DNA of 64,000 nt, taken from Lachnospiraceae bacterium. Its GTDB lineage: Bacteria; Bacillota; Clostridia; Lachnospirales; Lachnospiraceae. The notes beneath the pieces were generated by a model. The model did not search any database, was not told the origin of the DNA, and saw only the letters and a list, made by a program, of their open reading frames with translations. The stretch spans positions 4,828 to 68,827 of the forward strand of contig JAPJQL010000015.1 in the NCBI GenBank assembly GCA_030825115.1, read 5' to 3'. This document shows positions 32,724 to 41,131 of this stretch, in pieces (position 1 is the first letter of the stretch; every line of letters starts with the position of its first letter). The translations under genes and the position numbers were made by a program.

Positions 32724-33579
32724 GTTCCGCTACCTCCTCTGCTGCCATCAATTCCGGCTGTCGCTCTCCGTACCTGCCCCTTGCTGTCCCTGGCGCTTCC
32801 CCATGCACATGAAACCTGCAAAGGCAGAGCGCAATGGCCGTCAGCGCCCCCAGGCAGAGCACTCCTCCCAGGCATCCCAGCACAATCCCTGCCAGCGGAT
32901 ACCCCTGCATGAGCAATACCGCCAGTACCCCCAGACCAAACAGCCCAAACAACATCGAAAAACCTGCAAGAACGGCTATAAACATCATGGCAAGGTTCCA
33001 CGCCCAGCGGATGCACCATGCTGCCAGGCAAAAACAGGCAAAAAACAATCTGCGGATGCCGCCTGCCGCCATCCCCGGTATTTCTCGAACCATATTCCCC
33101 CTCCGTACATTCCTGCATTCTTCCGACTGGATTTCAGCCGGGGATCTGCCCCTCTGCTCCCGGCTCTCTTTCCAGTTCTCCCAGTATTCTTTTGAATATC
33201 GGAACGGCTTTTTTGCCATATTCCACAGTCCGGCAAGACCCCCTGCCACTTTTTTCCACATCGTTTTGATAAAGCCGCTCATGCCTGTCCAGAACTTCCG
33301 CCCGGTCTCTGCAATATCCGCCGCAGGAATCTCTGTCTTCCGTTCAGATCCGACGTGCCTGCCCGCCCCATACTTCGGGTTGACATGGTAGGCTTCCAAA
33401 ATCTCGGACGCCAGCTCCTCGATATCCCCAAAATCCTTAATCGCTTCGGACTCACTCATCCCCCGCTCCATCTTCATGTCAATGTGCTGGGAATATTCAT
33501 CCAGAATATCTTTCAGTTCCCCTTCGTTGAGAACGATAAGATACCGCTTCAGTTCTTTTAAAAATCCTGTCTTATCCAT
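32716..33579 (-). CDS. DUF1700 (HAAS-domain) membrane protein
   Basis: 287 residues. The first ~75 residues form the HAAS/DUF1700 helical module (FLKELKRYLIVLNEGELKDILDEYSQHIDMKMERGMSESEAIKDFGDIEELASEILEAY). A basic Trp-rich linker follows, then three to four membrane spans (about 175-265). HAAS proteins pair with PadR regulators in Firmicutes and are thought to act in envelope sensing or anti-sigma-like control. Overlaps the PadR gene by 8 bases and the next gene by 8, so all three are coupled. Confidence 0.85.
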   Translation of the reverse strand: MDKTGFLKELKRYLIVLNEGELKDILDEYSQHIDMKMERGMSESEAIKDFGDIEELASEILEAYHVNPKYGAGRHVGSERKTEIPAADIAETGRKFWTGMSGFIKTMWKKVAGGLAGLWNMAKKPFRYSKEYWENWKESREQRGRSPAEIQSEECRNVRRGNMVREIPGMAAGGIRRLFFACFCLAAWCIRWAWNLAMMFIAVLAGFSMLFGLFGLGVLAVLLMQGYPLAGIVLGCLGGVLCLGALTAIALCLCRFHVHGEAPGTARGRYGERQPELMAAEEVAEHV

Positions 33580-33892
33580 CCTTTTGCTCCTTTAAAAATT
33601 TGCAGACGCTCCTCTGGAATTCATTCCACTCCCGTTCCAGGTCATCCCGGTATAAAATCCCTGCCGCCGTCAGATGATAATATTTCCTTGGCGGTCCTTC
33701 CGTGGATTCCCGCAGATATGTTTCAAAATATCTTTCGTTGGTAAGTCGTTTCAAAAGCGGGTAAATCGTACCCTCATTGACGTCGATGACTTTGGACACC
33801 TCTTCCACCAGCTCATAGCCATACATATCCCGCTTCCGGACTGATTCCAGGACAATCAGCTCTAAAACGCCTTTCTTAAATTGTGCATTCAT
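33572..33892 (-). CDS. PadR family transcriptional regulator
   Basis: 106 residues, the short PadR class: winged helix KKGVLELIVLESVRKRDMYGYELVEEVSKVIDVNEGTIYPLLKRLTNERYFETYLRES...PPRKYYHLTAAG and a single dimerising helix. Such repressors usually autoregulate and control the gene just downstream, here a HAAS membrane protein. Strong promoter upstream. Confidence 0.94.
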   Translation of the reverse strand: MNAQFKKGVLELIVLESVRKRDMYGYELVEEVSKVIDVNEGTIYPLLKRLTNERYFETYLRESTEGPPRKYYHLTAAGILYRDDLEREWNEFQRSVCKFLKEQKDG

Positions 33893-33913
33893 GTCCCATC
33901 TCCTTTTGCTATT

Positions 33914-33942
33914 ATATTAAACCAGCTATTATGTAATGTCAA
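33914..33942 (-). promoter_or_regulatory. promoter of the padR operon
   Basis: TTGACA (33937-33942), 17-base spacer, TAATAT (33914-33919) on the minus strand. The spacer contains TTACATAATAG, echoing the AT-rich direct repeats ATTATATTAA and ATTATGTAAT that may be PadR sites. Confidence 0.75.
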
Positions 33943-34009
33943 GTACTGATTTTTTTATAGTACCGGGCGCCTGCAGCAGGTCTCTGTAGCACACGTTCCC
34001 GAAAAAACA

Positions 34010-34056
34010 AAAACTCCGGTAAAGAAGGCAGCTCCTGCCCTCCTTACCGGAGTTTT
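34010..34056 (-). terminator. terminator of the LacI-controlled operon
   Basis: AAAACTCCGGTAA / TTACCGGAGTTTT with a partly paired inner AGG...CCT, flanked by A- and T-runs on both sides, so it can work in either direction. Twelve bases past the MATE stop. Confidence 0.9.
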
Positions 34057-34068
34057 CAAAACCGTTAT

Positions 34069-35403
34069 TTATTTAATTATTGATTTTTTCCATCTGTGAT
34101 AAAGCTTCCATGTCACCCCAATACACATTCCTTCCGAGGCCAAAGAGGCCAGCCAGATTCCAGTATCTCCAAACAATGCCGCAAAGATTGTAAGTGCGGC
34201 AAACAAAAACAGAAAACTCCTGCATATCGAGATTATGAAAGAATAATCCGGATGGTTGATCGCAGTGAGAAATCCGCTCACCAGAATATTATATCCCATC
34301 AAAAGAAAGGAAAGACAATACAGCCTGAGCGCCGCCATCGTAACATCAAACAATCCTGCGTTCTCCGCTTCCAGAAAGATACCCACTACATATTCACCTG
34401 CAAACTGGAGCCCGATCACCATCACCAAAGAACAGACAAAAACCGTAAGCATCCCATACCGAAGAAATTTCTGATACGTATGAGACTCTCCTGCTCCGCA
34501 ATAATAGCTCACAAGAGGCTGCATGCCCTGCGTAATGCCCGACATGGTATTTCCCGCAAACGTAAAAATATAGGCTAATACCGTATAGCAGATGACCCCG
34601 TCTTCTCCAATCACCCTCAAAATCACAAGATTAAACAGAAATATCGTAAGTCCTCCTGCCAGTTCCATAAAGCAATTAGGTATCCCAATCTTCACGATCT
34701 GGCTGTAAATCCCAGGCAGCCACCGAAACCGTTGAATGCGGAGGTTTTCACGGTGGGTGGCAAAATAAACCAGAAAAATACTGGTAGAAATCACCTGCGA
34801 TATCCCTGTTGCTAGGGCTGCGCCATCGATCCCCATCCCCATCTTGATCACAAAGATGTAGTCCAACCCAATGTTTGTCATTCCGCAAGCTGCCACGCCA
34901 ACCGCTGTCACCTGGGGCGCTCCGTTTGCCTTCACCTGAATCTCCAGGTTATACGAAACAATAAAAAATACGGCAAAAACGGCAATCCACCTGACATATC
35001 CCTTTACATAACCCAATGTAGGTGCAGTTGCGCCCAGGAAATACGCAACTCGCTCCAGATTTGACAGGACCAGTACGCTGATTAAAATCCCCGCAGCGGT
35101 CACAACCGCCAGATTTTGGCTGAATATCCTTCTCGCCTTTTTTATATCACCCTGCCCCAACGCAAAAGAGATAACGGTTGATGTCCCGGTGGCAAACAAA
35201 AGACCTACGGCAAACACAAAATTATTAAACGGCATGGAAAGGTTTACTGCCGCCAATGCAACCGGACCGACGCCTTTTGCCACAAAAAAACCATCAACAA
35301 TCGTGTAAAAGGCAAAAATCCACATGGAGACCACCGACGGAATGACAAACCGGAAAAATGAACCAATCAGCGAGTCAGTTTTTTTCATAATACTGAGGAA
35401 CAA
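34069..35403 (-). CDS. MATE family efflux transporter
   Basis: 444 residues, about 12 spans. MATE-typical FRFVIPSVVSMWIFAFYTIVDGFFVAKGVGPVALAAVNL and VKIGIPNCFMELAGG. It is not closely similar to the MATE protein at 387-1769. The start overlaps the end of the second bicupin gene by 29 bases, so it belongs to the LacI-controlled unit. Export of an end product or of a toxic intermediate of the imported compound is a guess. Confidence 0.88.
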   Translation of the reverse strand: MFLSIMKKTDSLIGSFFRFVIPSVVSMWIFAFYTIVDGFFVAKGVGPVALAAVNLSMPFNNFVFAVGLLFATGTSTVISFALGQGDIKKARRIFSQNLAVVTAAGILISVLVLSNLERVAYFLGATAPTLGYVKGYVRWIAVFAVFFIVSYNLEIQVKANGAPQVTAVGVAACGMTNIGLDYIFVIKMGMGIDGAALATGISQVISTSIFLVYFATHRENLRIQRFRWLPGIYSQIVKIGIPNCFMELAGGLTIFLFNLVILRVIGEDGVICYTVLAYIFTFAGNTMSGITQGMQPLVSYYCGAGESHTYQKFLRYGMLTVFVCSLVMVIGLQFAGEYVVGIFLEAENAGLFDVTMAALRLYCLSFLLMGYNILVSGFLTAINHPDYSFIISICRSFLFLFAALTIFAALFGDTGIWLASLASEGMCIGVTWKLYHRWKKSIIK

Positions 35404-36115
35404 TTTTCTTTTCCTCTACCCAGTGTTCAAACCAGATATAGAACACTGTTTTTCCCGGTTCTGCTACAAGGGAATGATCCAGCCCTGCCTCAACATAACT
35501 GAATTCATGTTCCAAATGATGGATCGACTCCTCTTCTACCGTAAAAGTAAAATCCGATCCCGGCAAAGCATAATTCCACTGCGCCACTTCCGCATGGCCT
35601 CTCTCTTTTGTCCCTTCTCCTTTTGCACATACCACTCCCATGAGCACGCGCGCGAGGTTCCCGTCGCTGATGACCGTCCAGCTCTGCGTATTGGGTCCTT
35701 TGCAACTCTGGTCGTAAGGCTCCAATTCTGAAAAACGTTTAAAGCTTGGCAGTACCATGTGAGTATCTTCGTATGCAATTTTATCTGATTCCAACATATC
35801 TACCACCCACAGCGCAATCTTCAGATCCTCAACCGCGTGGATTGAAAATGTTTCCCTGTCAAAATCCGGAATGTAAAAACTCATTTCCTTGATATTATAC
35901 GCTTCTTTTTCCCCACAGATATAACCAGTACCTTTCACAAAACTAAAAACCTGAATCTTGTCCGCAAACATTTCCGGCTTCACCGTACTCCCAGCTTTTA
36001 AAACACACTGATAAGAACGTACCAGAGGGTATACCCCCTGCAATACCTCCGTCTGTGCATAGCCGTTTACAAATTCCATCTCGTTTTCTTCCACCCTTGC
36101 AAAATCAATCGCCAT
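35375..36115 (-). CDS. bicupin protein, paralogue with one altered metal ligand
   Basis: 246 residues, two cupin barrels. In the C-terminal barrel the metal motif reads RGHAEVAQW where the neighbouring paralogue has HSHHNLYQW, so the first His is Arg; the second His, the Gln and the later His (GLDHSL) remain. The N-terminal barrel keeps a His in FSIHAV. Similar throughout to the protein encoded just upstream, so a tandem duplication that diverged. Overlaps the MATE gene by 29 bases. Function unknown; isomerase or aminohydrolase activity is known in other bicupins. Confidence 0.75.
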   Translation of the reverse strand: MAIDFARVEENEMEFVNGYAQTEVLQGVYPLVRSYQCVLKAGSTVKPEMFADKIQVFSFVKGTGYICGEKEAYNIKEMSFYIPDFDRETFSIHAVEDLKIALWVVDMLESDKIAYEDTHMVLPSFKRFSELEPYDQSCKGPNTQSWTVISDGNLARVLMGVVCAKGEGTKERGHAEVAQWNYALPGSDFTFTVEEESIHHLEHEFSYVEAGLDHSLVAEPGKTVFYIWFEHWVEEKKIVPQYYEKN

Positions 36116-36136
36116 CGTTTTTTCTGCCTCCTGTCA

Positions 36137-36886
36137 TCAATTTTTCTTTGCTGCTTTCGCTTCCAACTGGCTCTTTGTCAGTTCAATCTCGAACCAGACA
36201 TAATTTACATTCTTGCCTTCCTCCACCTCAATTGCATGTTCAATATCAGTCGGGATAAAGGCCCAGTCTCCCTCATGAAGTTCAATCTCTTCCCCTGCCG
36301 CCCGGTACAAAAAGCTGGTTCCAGGCATTCCATAATACCACTGATACAGATTGTGATGGCTATGTGGCTCTGCTGCATTCGGTCCTTTCCCGATGATTGC
36401 GCCCATTGTCATTCTCGTCAGAAAATCTGTATCCAGGATCGAATACGCCTTAATCCCTTCAGGGCGGAATCCCTCTATGTACTGAATCGACTGGCTTACC
36501 GGATTAAACCGCGGAAGTGTAATATGCCATTTTCGAAACTTCTCATAGTCTTCCGGAAGCATCGTACATGCAAGCTGCAGGAATTCCATATCAGTAACTG
36601 CATGCAGTTCATTTGTATCAAGGTCCATATTGGGGATGAACACCGACGGCTCCTCCACATTGAATGCTTTTCCCGGCGTAACAATAAACCCTTCTCCTCT
36701 TGTAAAATAGTAGATTTGTGTCCGGTCTCCGAACGTTTCCAAGTTTACCACAGTCCCCGCCTTTACCTGGCATTTCCATGTATTTACCCCGTCAACCATT
36801 CCCGGAAGCATCTCTGCCCTGCTGATTCCGTTTCCCAACTCCTCAAAAATCATTTCCTCTTTCTTCTGATACTGAATTACGCCCAT
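36137..36886 (-). CDS. bicupin protein with intact metal site
   Basis: 249 residues. The C-terminal cupin has PHSHHNLYQWYYGMPG and, later, FIPTDIEHAI: His, His, Gln and His as metal ligands. The N-terminal barrel holds ELHAV. Its overall plan recalls bicupin aminohydrolases and isomerases, but I cannot assign a reaction. Located 10 bases after the ABC permease and 21 before its paralogue; most likely acts on the imported compound together with the TIM-barrel protein. Confidence 0.78.
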   Translation of the reverse strand: MGVIQYQKKEEMIFEELGNGISRAEMLPGMVDGVNTWKCQVKAGTVVNLETFGDRTQIYYFTRGEGFIVTPGKAFNVEEPSVFIPNMDLDTNELHAVTDMEFLQLACTMLPEDYEKFRKWHITLPRFNPVSQSIQYIEGFRPEGIKAYSILDTDFLTRMTMGAIIGKGPNAAEPHSHHNLYQWYYGMPGTSFLYRAAGEEIELHEGDWAFIPTDIEHAIEVEEGKNVNYVWFEIELTKSQLEAKAAKKN

Positions 36887-36895
36887 ATTTACCTC

Positions 36896-37585
36896 CTATA
36901 TTGCTTTTTTTACAGTCTCTGTAACTAACATATGTTTTCCCAGTTTCTTTTCCAGGATTACCTGGAGTTTGCTCAGGATTGAACTGAATATCAGGTAAAC
37001 TACTGCAACTTCCAAATACAGCCACAGCGGTTCAAACGTCACGGCTACAATCTGCTGCCCAATCTGGAAGATTTCCCGAACAGTCAAAATGGCCGTCAGG
37101 GATGTATCTTTTAACAAACTGATAAACATATTGCCCAGGGATGGTACTGCGATCAGGGCGGCCTGTGGAACAATGACAAACATCAGCGTCTGCACCTTTT
37201 TCAGCCCAAGCGCATGGCTTGCTTCCCACTGCCCTTTTGGAATCGACTGCAACGCGGCACGGATGATCTCCGAGTTGTAAGCTCCCTCACTGATCACCAG
37301 GCCTATCACTGCCGATACAAACGGAGAGAACACAATCCCGATCCTCGGCAACCCATAAAAAATAACGAATAGCTGCACGATCAACGGAGTTCCCCGAATA
37401 ACCCAGACATAAAACTGTGCAATTCGGGATAATATTTTTATTTTGGACAAACGCATCATCGCTACGATAAATGCCACTATCATGCCAAGCGCAAATGCAA
37501 TTAACGTCAGCGGCACCGTTGTCAGGAGTCCCGCTTTTAACAGCGGCCAAAATGAGCTCGCCAGTATTCCAATAATCCTACCCAT
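36896..37585 (-). CDS. polar amino acid-type ABC transporter permease
   Basis: 229 residues, His/Glu/Gln/Arg permease family. The N-terminal GLLTTVPLTLIAFALGMIVAFIVAMMRLSK and the coupling loop EASHALGLKKVQTLMFVIVPQAALIAVPSLGNMFISLLKDTSL are textbook. Only one permease gene is present, so it should act as a homodimer. Works with the binding protein and ATPase of this operon. Confidence 0.93.
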   Translation of the reverse strand: MGRIIGILASSFWPLLKAGLLTTVPLTLIAFALGMIVAFIVAMMRLSKIKILSRIAQFYVWVIRGTPLIVQLFVIFYGLPRIGIVFSPFVSAVIGLVISEGAYNSEIIRAALQSIPKGQWEASHALGLKKVQTLMFVIVPQAALIAVPSLGNMFISLLKDTSLTAILTVREIFQIGQQIVAVTFEPLWLYLEVAVVYLIFSSILSKLQVILEKKLGKHMLVTETVKKAI

Positions 37586-37602
37586 AATACGGTCTCCTTT
37601 CG

Positions 37603-38484
37603 CTAATTGTACTTATCATACAATTTGATATTGTCTGCCACTTCCTGACCAAAGTACTTCACAGCAAGATCCTTACAATATCCGTCTTCCAACATATCCT
37701 GAAGGATTTCATTGAGCTTATCCCGTAACGCCGCTTTATCTTCTGTCAGCATTCCGTATATCTCAGAATCCGTCGGATCTTCCGGCACGTAAGTGGCTGC
37801 AACATGCACTTTGGCATCCTTCTTCTCATTCATATAGGTATTAAACGCAATCTGGGAGTTTACATGGCAATCGACGCGGTGCTGCTGCAATAGCTCCATG
37901 GACTGATCCAGCGATGCATCGGTCAGTTCTGCCCCGAAGGACTTTGCAATCGCCCCATAATCACCGGTCAGTGCATTGCCACTCAACTTCCCTTTGAGGT
38001 CTTCCCATCCTTTGATTTCGGTATTGTCATCCGCAACCACCAAGACAATCGGATCTTCCCGGTATGCAATCGTACCGATCAGCCCTGCGCCAGAGGCGAG
38101 ATTAGCTTTTGTGATTCCGCAAAACACGATGTCATACCGGTCAGCCTGAAGCCCTGCGATAACGCCGTCCCACTTGCTGGCAATGCTCCACTCCACTTCT
38201 ACACCCAGCCTTCTGGCAATCTCTTCAACGATTTCCACGTCATAACCTTTCAACCGTCCTCCATCATTTACATCATTATAAACGAAGGGATTCCAGTTTC
38301 CTTCTGCACCTGCCCTCAGTTTTCCGCTGTCCAGTACTTTTTGCAGAGAATCATCTCCCGCCTGTTCTAATGATACATCTGTCTTTCCCGCTGTGCCATC
38401 TGCCTGCGTTGCCGTCGTCTGCCCCTGACATCCGGCCAGCATCACTGCCACTGCGGCTACCAATAAACATGTTCTCCTCATCAT
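37603..38484 (-). CDS. ABC transporter substrate-binding lipoprotein (family 3-like)
   Basis: 293 residues. Signal peptide with lipobox MLAGC (Cys about 19). Extracellular binding fold: LRAGAEGNWNPFVYND, GYDVEIVEEIARRLGVEVEWSIASKWDGVIAGLQADRYDIVFCGIT. In amino-acid-binding proteins the equivalent stretches hold the Arg and Asp that grip the alpha-amino acid. Here the GI-T-ANLASGAG segment replaces the usual Arg, so the ligand may not be a standard amino acid. The stop overlaps the start region of the next gene in the operon by 4 bases (ATGA). Confidence 0.9.
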   Translation of the reverse strand: MMRRTCLLVAAVAVMLAGCQGQTTATQADGTAGKTDVSLEQAGDDSLQKVLDSGKLRAGAEGNWNPFVYNDVNDGGRLKGYDVEIVEEIARRLGVEVEWSIASKWDGVIAGLQADRYDIVFCGITKANLASGAGLIGTIAYREDPIVLVVADDNTEIKGWEDLKGKLSGNALTGDYGAIAKSFGAELTDASLDQSMELLQQHRVDCHVNSQIAFNTYMNEKKDAKVHVAATYVPEDPTDSEIYGMLTEDKAALRDKLNEILQDMLEDGYCKDLAVKYFGQEVADNIKLYDKYN

Positions 38485-39353
38485 CTCTTCTCCTTTTCCC
38501 CATAATTTTTGTTTATCACTTTATAAAGTACATTGCGTCCTCTTCTATCTGCATACATCGGATCTGCCCGATACCGGTCTGCCGCAATCTCCTGAACCAG
38601 ATATCCCCGGTAATCCCAACGTTCCAATGTATCTATCATCTGCTCCAGAGGAAGCCCTCCATCCCCCCACACCAGATGGTCATCCGAATCTTTTTCCTGC
38701 TCCATATCAATAAAATGCATATGGACAAGGTGCTCTCCAAATGTTTTAAACCAGTCTTCCAGCGTTTCATGTTGATAGCCGGCTGCCACGGTATCGACCA
38801 TTACTTCCAGGTTTGGATGATTCACCGTCTCCCACAGACGTTTCGTTTTCCCCAAAGTGTCTCCAATCCTGGTTTCCAGCGACGTCAATGATTCCAGCGC
38901 CAGGGTTACATCATTTCTACCGGCAAATTCTGCAAGTCCCCCCAACATCTCAACTGCCCGTCCAAATCCGTCTTCTTCTGTCTCCGCCCAGCCGCCCCAT
39001 CCGGAATTCACCGTCATGACGGAAGCCCCAAACTCGGCCGCCACCCGGATCCCATTTTTAAAATAATCTTTCGCCGCGTTCCATATCTCTTTGTTTGGGA
39101 CAGCATACTGATACTGCCACGCAAAACTGGAACTGGTAACAGAGACAATCTCCATCCCGCGTTCTCTTACCTCTTTCCGTACCGGCTTACAGTCCTCATA
39201 TTTCAACCTGTCCATATAAAAATGAGGCGGTCCCAACCACAGTTCCAGACTTTCATAACCAAGCTTCTGCTGCACATCCAAAAAATGGGAGAAGGACCAG
39301 CTTCTATAATGCTGGTTCATTGCCGCTACCCGCTTCCAGGTCATTGCTTTCAT
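38481..39353 (-). CDS. sugar phosphate isomerase/epimerase-like TIM-barrel enzyme (active-type)
   Basis: 290 residues, xylose-isomerase-like TIM barrel. Predicted metal ligands are all in place: Glu in LALESL, Asp in VMVDTVAAG, His in VHMHFID and Glu in LVQEIAAD. The family isomerises or epimerises keto sugars, hydroxypyruvate or inositol derivatives with Mn2+/Mg2+. Coupled by 4-base overlaps to both neighbours. Its paralogue immediately upstream lacks these ligands. The substrate is probably delivered by the ABC importer of the same operon. Confidence 0.87.
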   Translation of the reverse strand: MKAMTWKRVAAMNQHYRSWSFSHFLDVQQKLGYESLELWLGPPHFYMDRLKYEDCKPVRKEVRERGMEIVSVTSSSFAWQYQYAVPNKEIWNAAKDYFKNGIRVAAEFGASVMTVNSGWGGWAETEEDGFGRAVEMLGGLAEFAGRNDVTLALESLTSLETRIGDTLGKTKRLWETVNHPNLEVMVDTVAAGYQHETLEDWFKTFGEHLVHMHFIDMEQEKDSDDHLVWGDGGLPLEQMIDTLERWDYRGYLVQEIAADRYRADPMYADRRGRNVLYKVINKNYGEKEKR

Positions 39354-40129
39354 CCATCCTGCCCCCTCTCAGCCTTCCAGATACCGCCTGATATATCCGG
39401 ATTATATGCCCAAACGGCCTCAGGGCTGCTGACGCACTCATAATACCCCGTATATCTTGGTTCTCTATCCATTCCGGCAAGGACCTCCGCCCTTTTACCG
39501 CTTCTAACATGGCAAAGATTTCTGCCAAATACCCGGATCCAGTCTGCCAGCGATTCTCCTGCCGAAATTGCGGCCTCTGCATGAAAGGCAGCCTTTACTC
39601 CTTCTCCGACCTGAGCCAGAAAATCTTTCATCCCTTCCACGGAATTTATAAGTGCCCCTGACTCTTTCGTACCGGCGGCAAGTGCCAGACAAACCCCCTG
39701 GCTTTTGCACTCTGCTCCAAGCCGCCTCACCCCATCGAGCGCCGAGTCAATCTGGCTCACACGATCCTCGTCTCTGAGTTCTACACCGACTTCCACAACC
39801 ATGACCGGCGCCTTCAGCCCCGACGCCAACTCCGCCGAAAAACGATAATAATCAAGCGTTGCTTCCCACAACATACTGCCCCTGGGAGCACCGAACGCGT
39901 ATCCATAACTTTGCGGGCGATAACAGACCGGCCCGATTCGGAATCTCTCCATCATTGTTTTAATTTCCGCAGGATTTTCATATCCATAGCAATCTACAAA
40001 AATATGGGGACTTCCGCCCCAAAGTGAGACAGACCGATATCCCGCCAGGCTCTGGTCTTCGAAAAAACGCTGTAGGGGTAAAAACGCGTATCCTTCACTG
40101 TCTGGTGCAATCCATCGTTTCCCTTCCAT
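39350..40129 (-). CDS. TIM-barrel isomerase paralogue lacking metal ligands (putative pseudoenzyme)
   Basis: 259 residues. It aligns along its length with the next gene's product: LAGYRSVSLWGGSPHIFVDCYGYE versus LGYESLELWLGPPHFYMDRLKYE, and SLADWIRVFGRNLCHV versus TLEDWFKTFGEHLVHM. At the metal positions LALESL becomes LALAAG, VDTVAAG becomes FHAEAAI and HMHFID becomes HVRSGK, so the catalytic metal site is gone. It is an intact frame with ordinary coding character and overlapping neighbours, so it is retained rather than decaying. A partner or sensor role is inference. Confidence 0.75.
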   Translation of the reverse strand: MEGKRWIAPDSEGYAFLPLQRFFEDQSLAGYRSVSLWGGSPHIFVDCYGYENPAEIKTMMERFRIGPVCYRPQSYGYAFGAPRGSMLWEATLDYYRFSAELASGLKAPVMVVEVGVELRDEDRVSQIDSALDGVRRLGAECKSQGVCLALAAGTKESGALINSVEGMKDFLAQVGEGVKAAFHAEAAISAGESLADWIRVFGRNLCHVRSGKRAEVLAGMDREPRYTGYYECVSSPEAVWAYNPDISGGIWKAERGQDG

Positions 40130-40130
40130 A

Positions 40131-40859
40131 CTACAATACCTTCTTCAAAAATCGCTGCAGTCTCTCGTTCTTTGGATTGGAAAAGAACTCCCTTGGCGCC
40201 CCCTCTTCCATAATAACCCCTTCATCAATAAACAGCACCCTGTCGCTGACCTCTCTGGCAAACCCCATCTCATGCGTCACCACGATCATTGTCGTGCCTT
40301 TCTGCGCAAGGCTTTTCATGACCTCCAAAACCTCTCCGACCATCTCCGGATCCAGGGCACTGGTTGGCTCATCAAACAACATGACCTCCGGCTCCATTGC
40401 CAATGCCCGGGCAATTGCAATCCTCTGCTGCTGTCCTCCTGACAGATTCCCGGGATACGCCTCTCCTTTTTCCTCCAGGCCTACCAGTTTCAAAAGCTCT
40501 CTCGCTTTTGTTTCTGCATCTGCCCTGCTCATCTTCTTCACCTGGATTGGAGCCAGGGTAATGTTGTCCATTACCGTTTTATGTGGAAACAAATTAAACT
40601 GTTGGAACACCATCCCCAATTGTGTGATTTTCTGGTCCACTGCTTCGCCCTTTCCAACCATGTCCACCCCTTCGAACATGATATGGCCTCCGCTCGGTAT
40701 CTCCAATTTGTTGATACACCTTAAAAACGTACTTTTTCCGGAGCCACTCGGACCAATGACACACACCACTTCACCTTTCCTCACCACCGTGTTGACCCCA
40801 CGCAAAACCCTGTTCTCCCCAAAGCTTTTCGTCAAGTCTTTCACTTCCAGCATTTCCAT
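40131..40859 (-). CDS. polar amino acid-type ABC transporter ATPase (GlnQ-like)
   Basis: 242 residues. Walker A GPSGSGKST, Q-loop VFQQFNLFPHKT, signature LSGGQQQR, Walker B VMLFDEPTSALDPE, H-loop VVTHEM. Energises the single-permease importer encoded downstream. First gene of the operon, with AAGGAGGAA before the ATG, a consensus promoter and a LacI-type operator upstream. It is separated from its permease and binding protein by the two TIM-barrel genes, an unusual order. Confidence 0.95.
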   Translation of the reverse strand: MEMLEVKDLTKSFGENRVLRGVNTVVRKGEVVCVIGPSGSGKSTFLRCINKLEIPSGGHIMFEGVDMVGKGEAVDQKITQLGMVFQQFNLFPHKTVMDNITLAPIQVKKMSRADAETKARELLKLVGLEEKGEAYPGNLSGGQQQRIAIARALAMEPEVMLFDEPTSALDPEMVGEVLEVMKSLAQKGTTMIVVTHEMGFAREVSDRVLFIDEGVIMEEGAPREFFSNPKNERLQRFLKKVL

Positions 40860-40885
40860 ACCGTTCCTCCTTATTTTTGGTATGT

Positions 40886-40899
40886 TGTAACTAGTTACA
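40886..40899. promoter_or_regulatory. LacI-type operator O1 (perfect palindrome)
   Basis: TGTAACTAGTTACA, 14-base perfect palindrome with the central CTAG. Lies about 8-21 bases after the predicted start of the leftward operon. A looser copy (TATCTAGTTA) is at 40903-40912. Confidence 0.8.
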
Positions 40900-40913
40900 T
40901 ATTATCTAGTTAT

Positions 40914-40942
40914 TTTATACGCCTTTTCCTTAGTTTTGTCAA
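40914..40942 (-). promoter_or_regulatory. promoter of the ABC/isomerase/cupin operon
   Basis: TTGACA (40937-40942), 17-base spacer, TATAAA (40914-40919) on the minus strand, start near 40907. Confidence 0.8.
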
Positions 40943-41024
40943 TAGCATTTTTATATTTTTATTATATTTTATCAATATTATTATATTTTTTTGTTGTTTT
41001 TTACCATATCGCGCGCCCCTCTTT

Positions 41025-41040
41025 TTGTTACTAGTTACAA
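41025..41040. promoter_or_regulatory. LacI-type operator O2
   Basis: TTGTTACTAGTTACAA, near-perfect palindrome with the same CTAGTTACA half as O1. Centre-to-centre distance to O1 is 140 bases, allowing a repressor tetramer to loop the DNA between the two divergent promoters. Confidence 0.75.
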
Positions 41041-41066
41041 ACACAAAAAAAGCTGTTGATTGCACT

Positions 41067-41095
41067 TTGCTTTCAGTCATGTTCTATGTTACAAT
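41067..41095 (+). promoter_or_regulatory. promoter of the lacI-type gene
   Basis: TTGCTT (41067-41072), 17-base spacer, TACAAT (41090-41095). Start near 41102, 30 bases before the ATG. Confidence 0.65.
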
Positions 41096-41131
41096 TGGAA
41101 ATGGATTATCAGTCAGAAAGGACGCTTCTGT

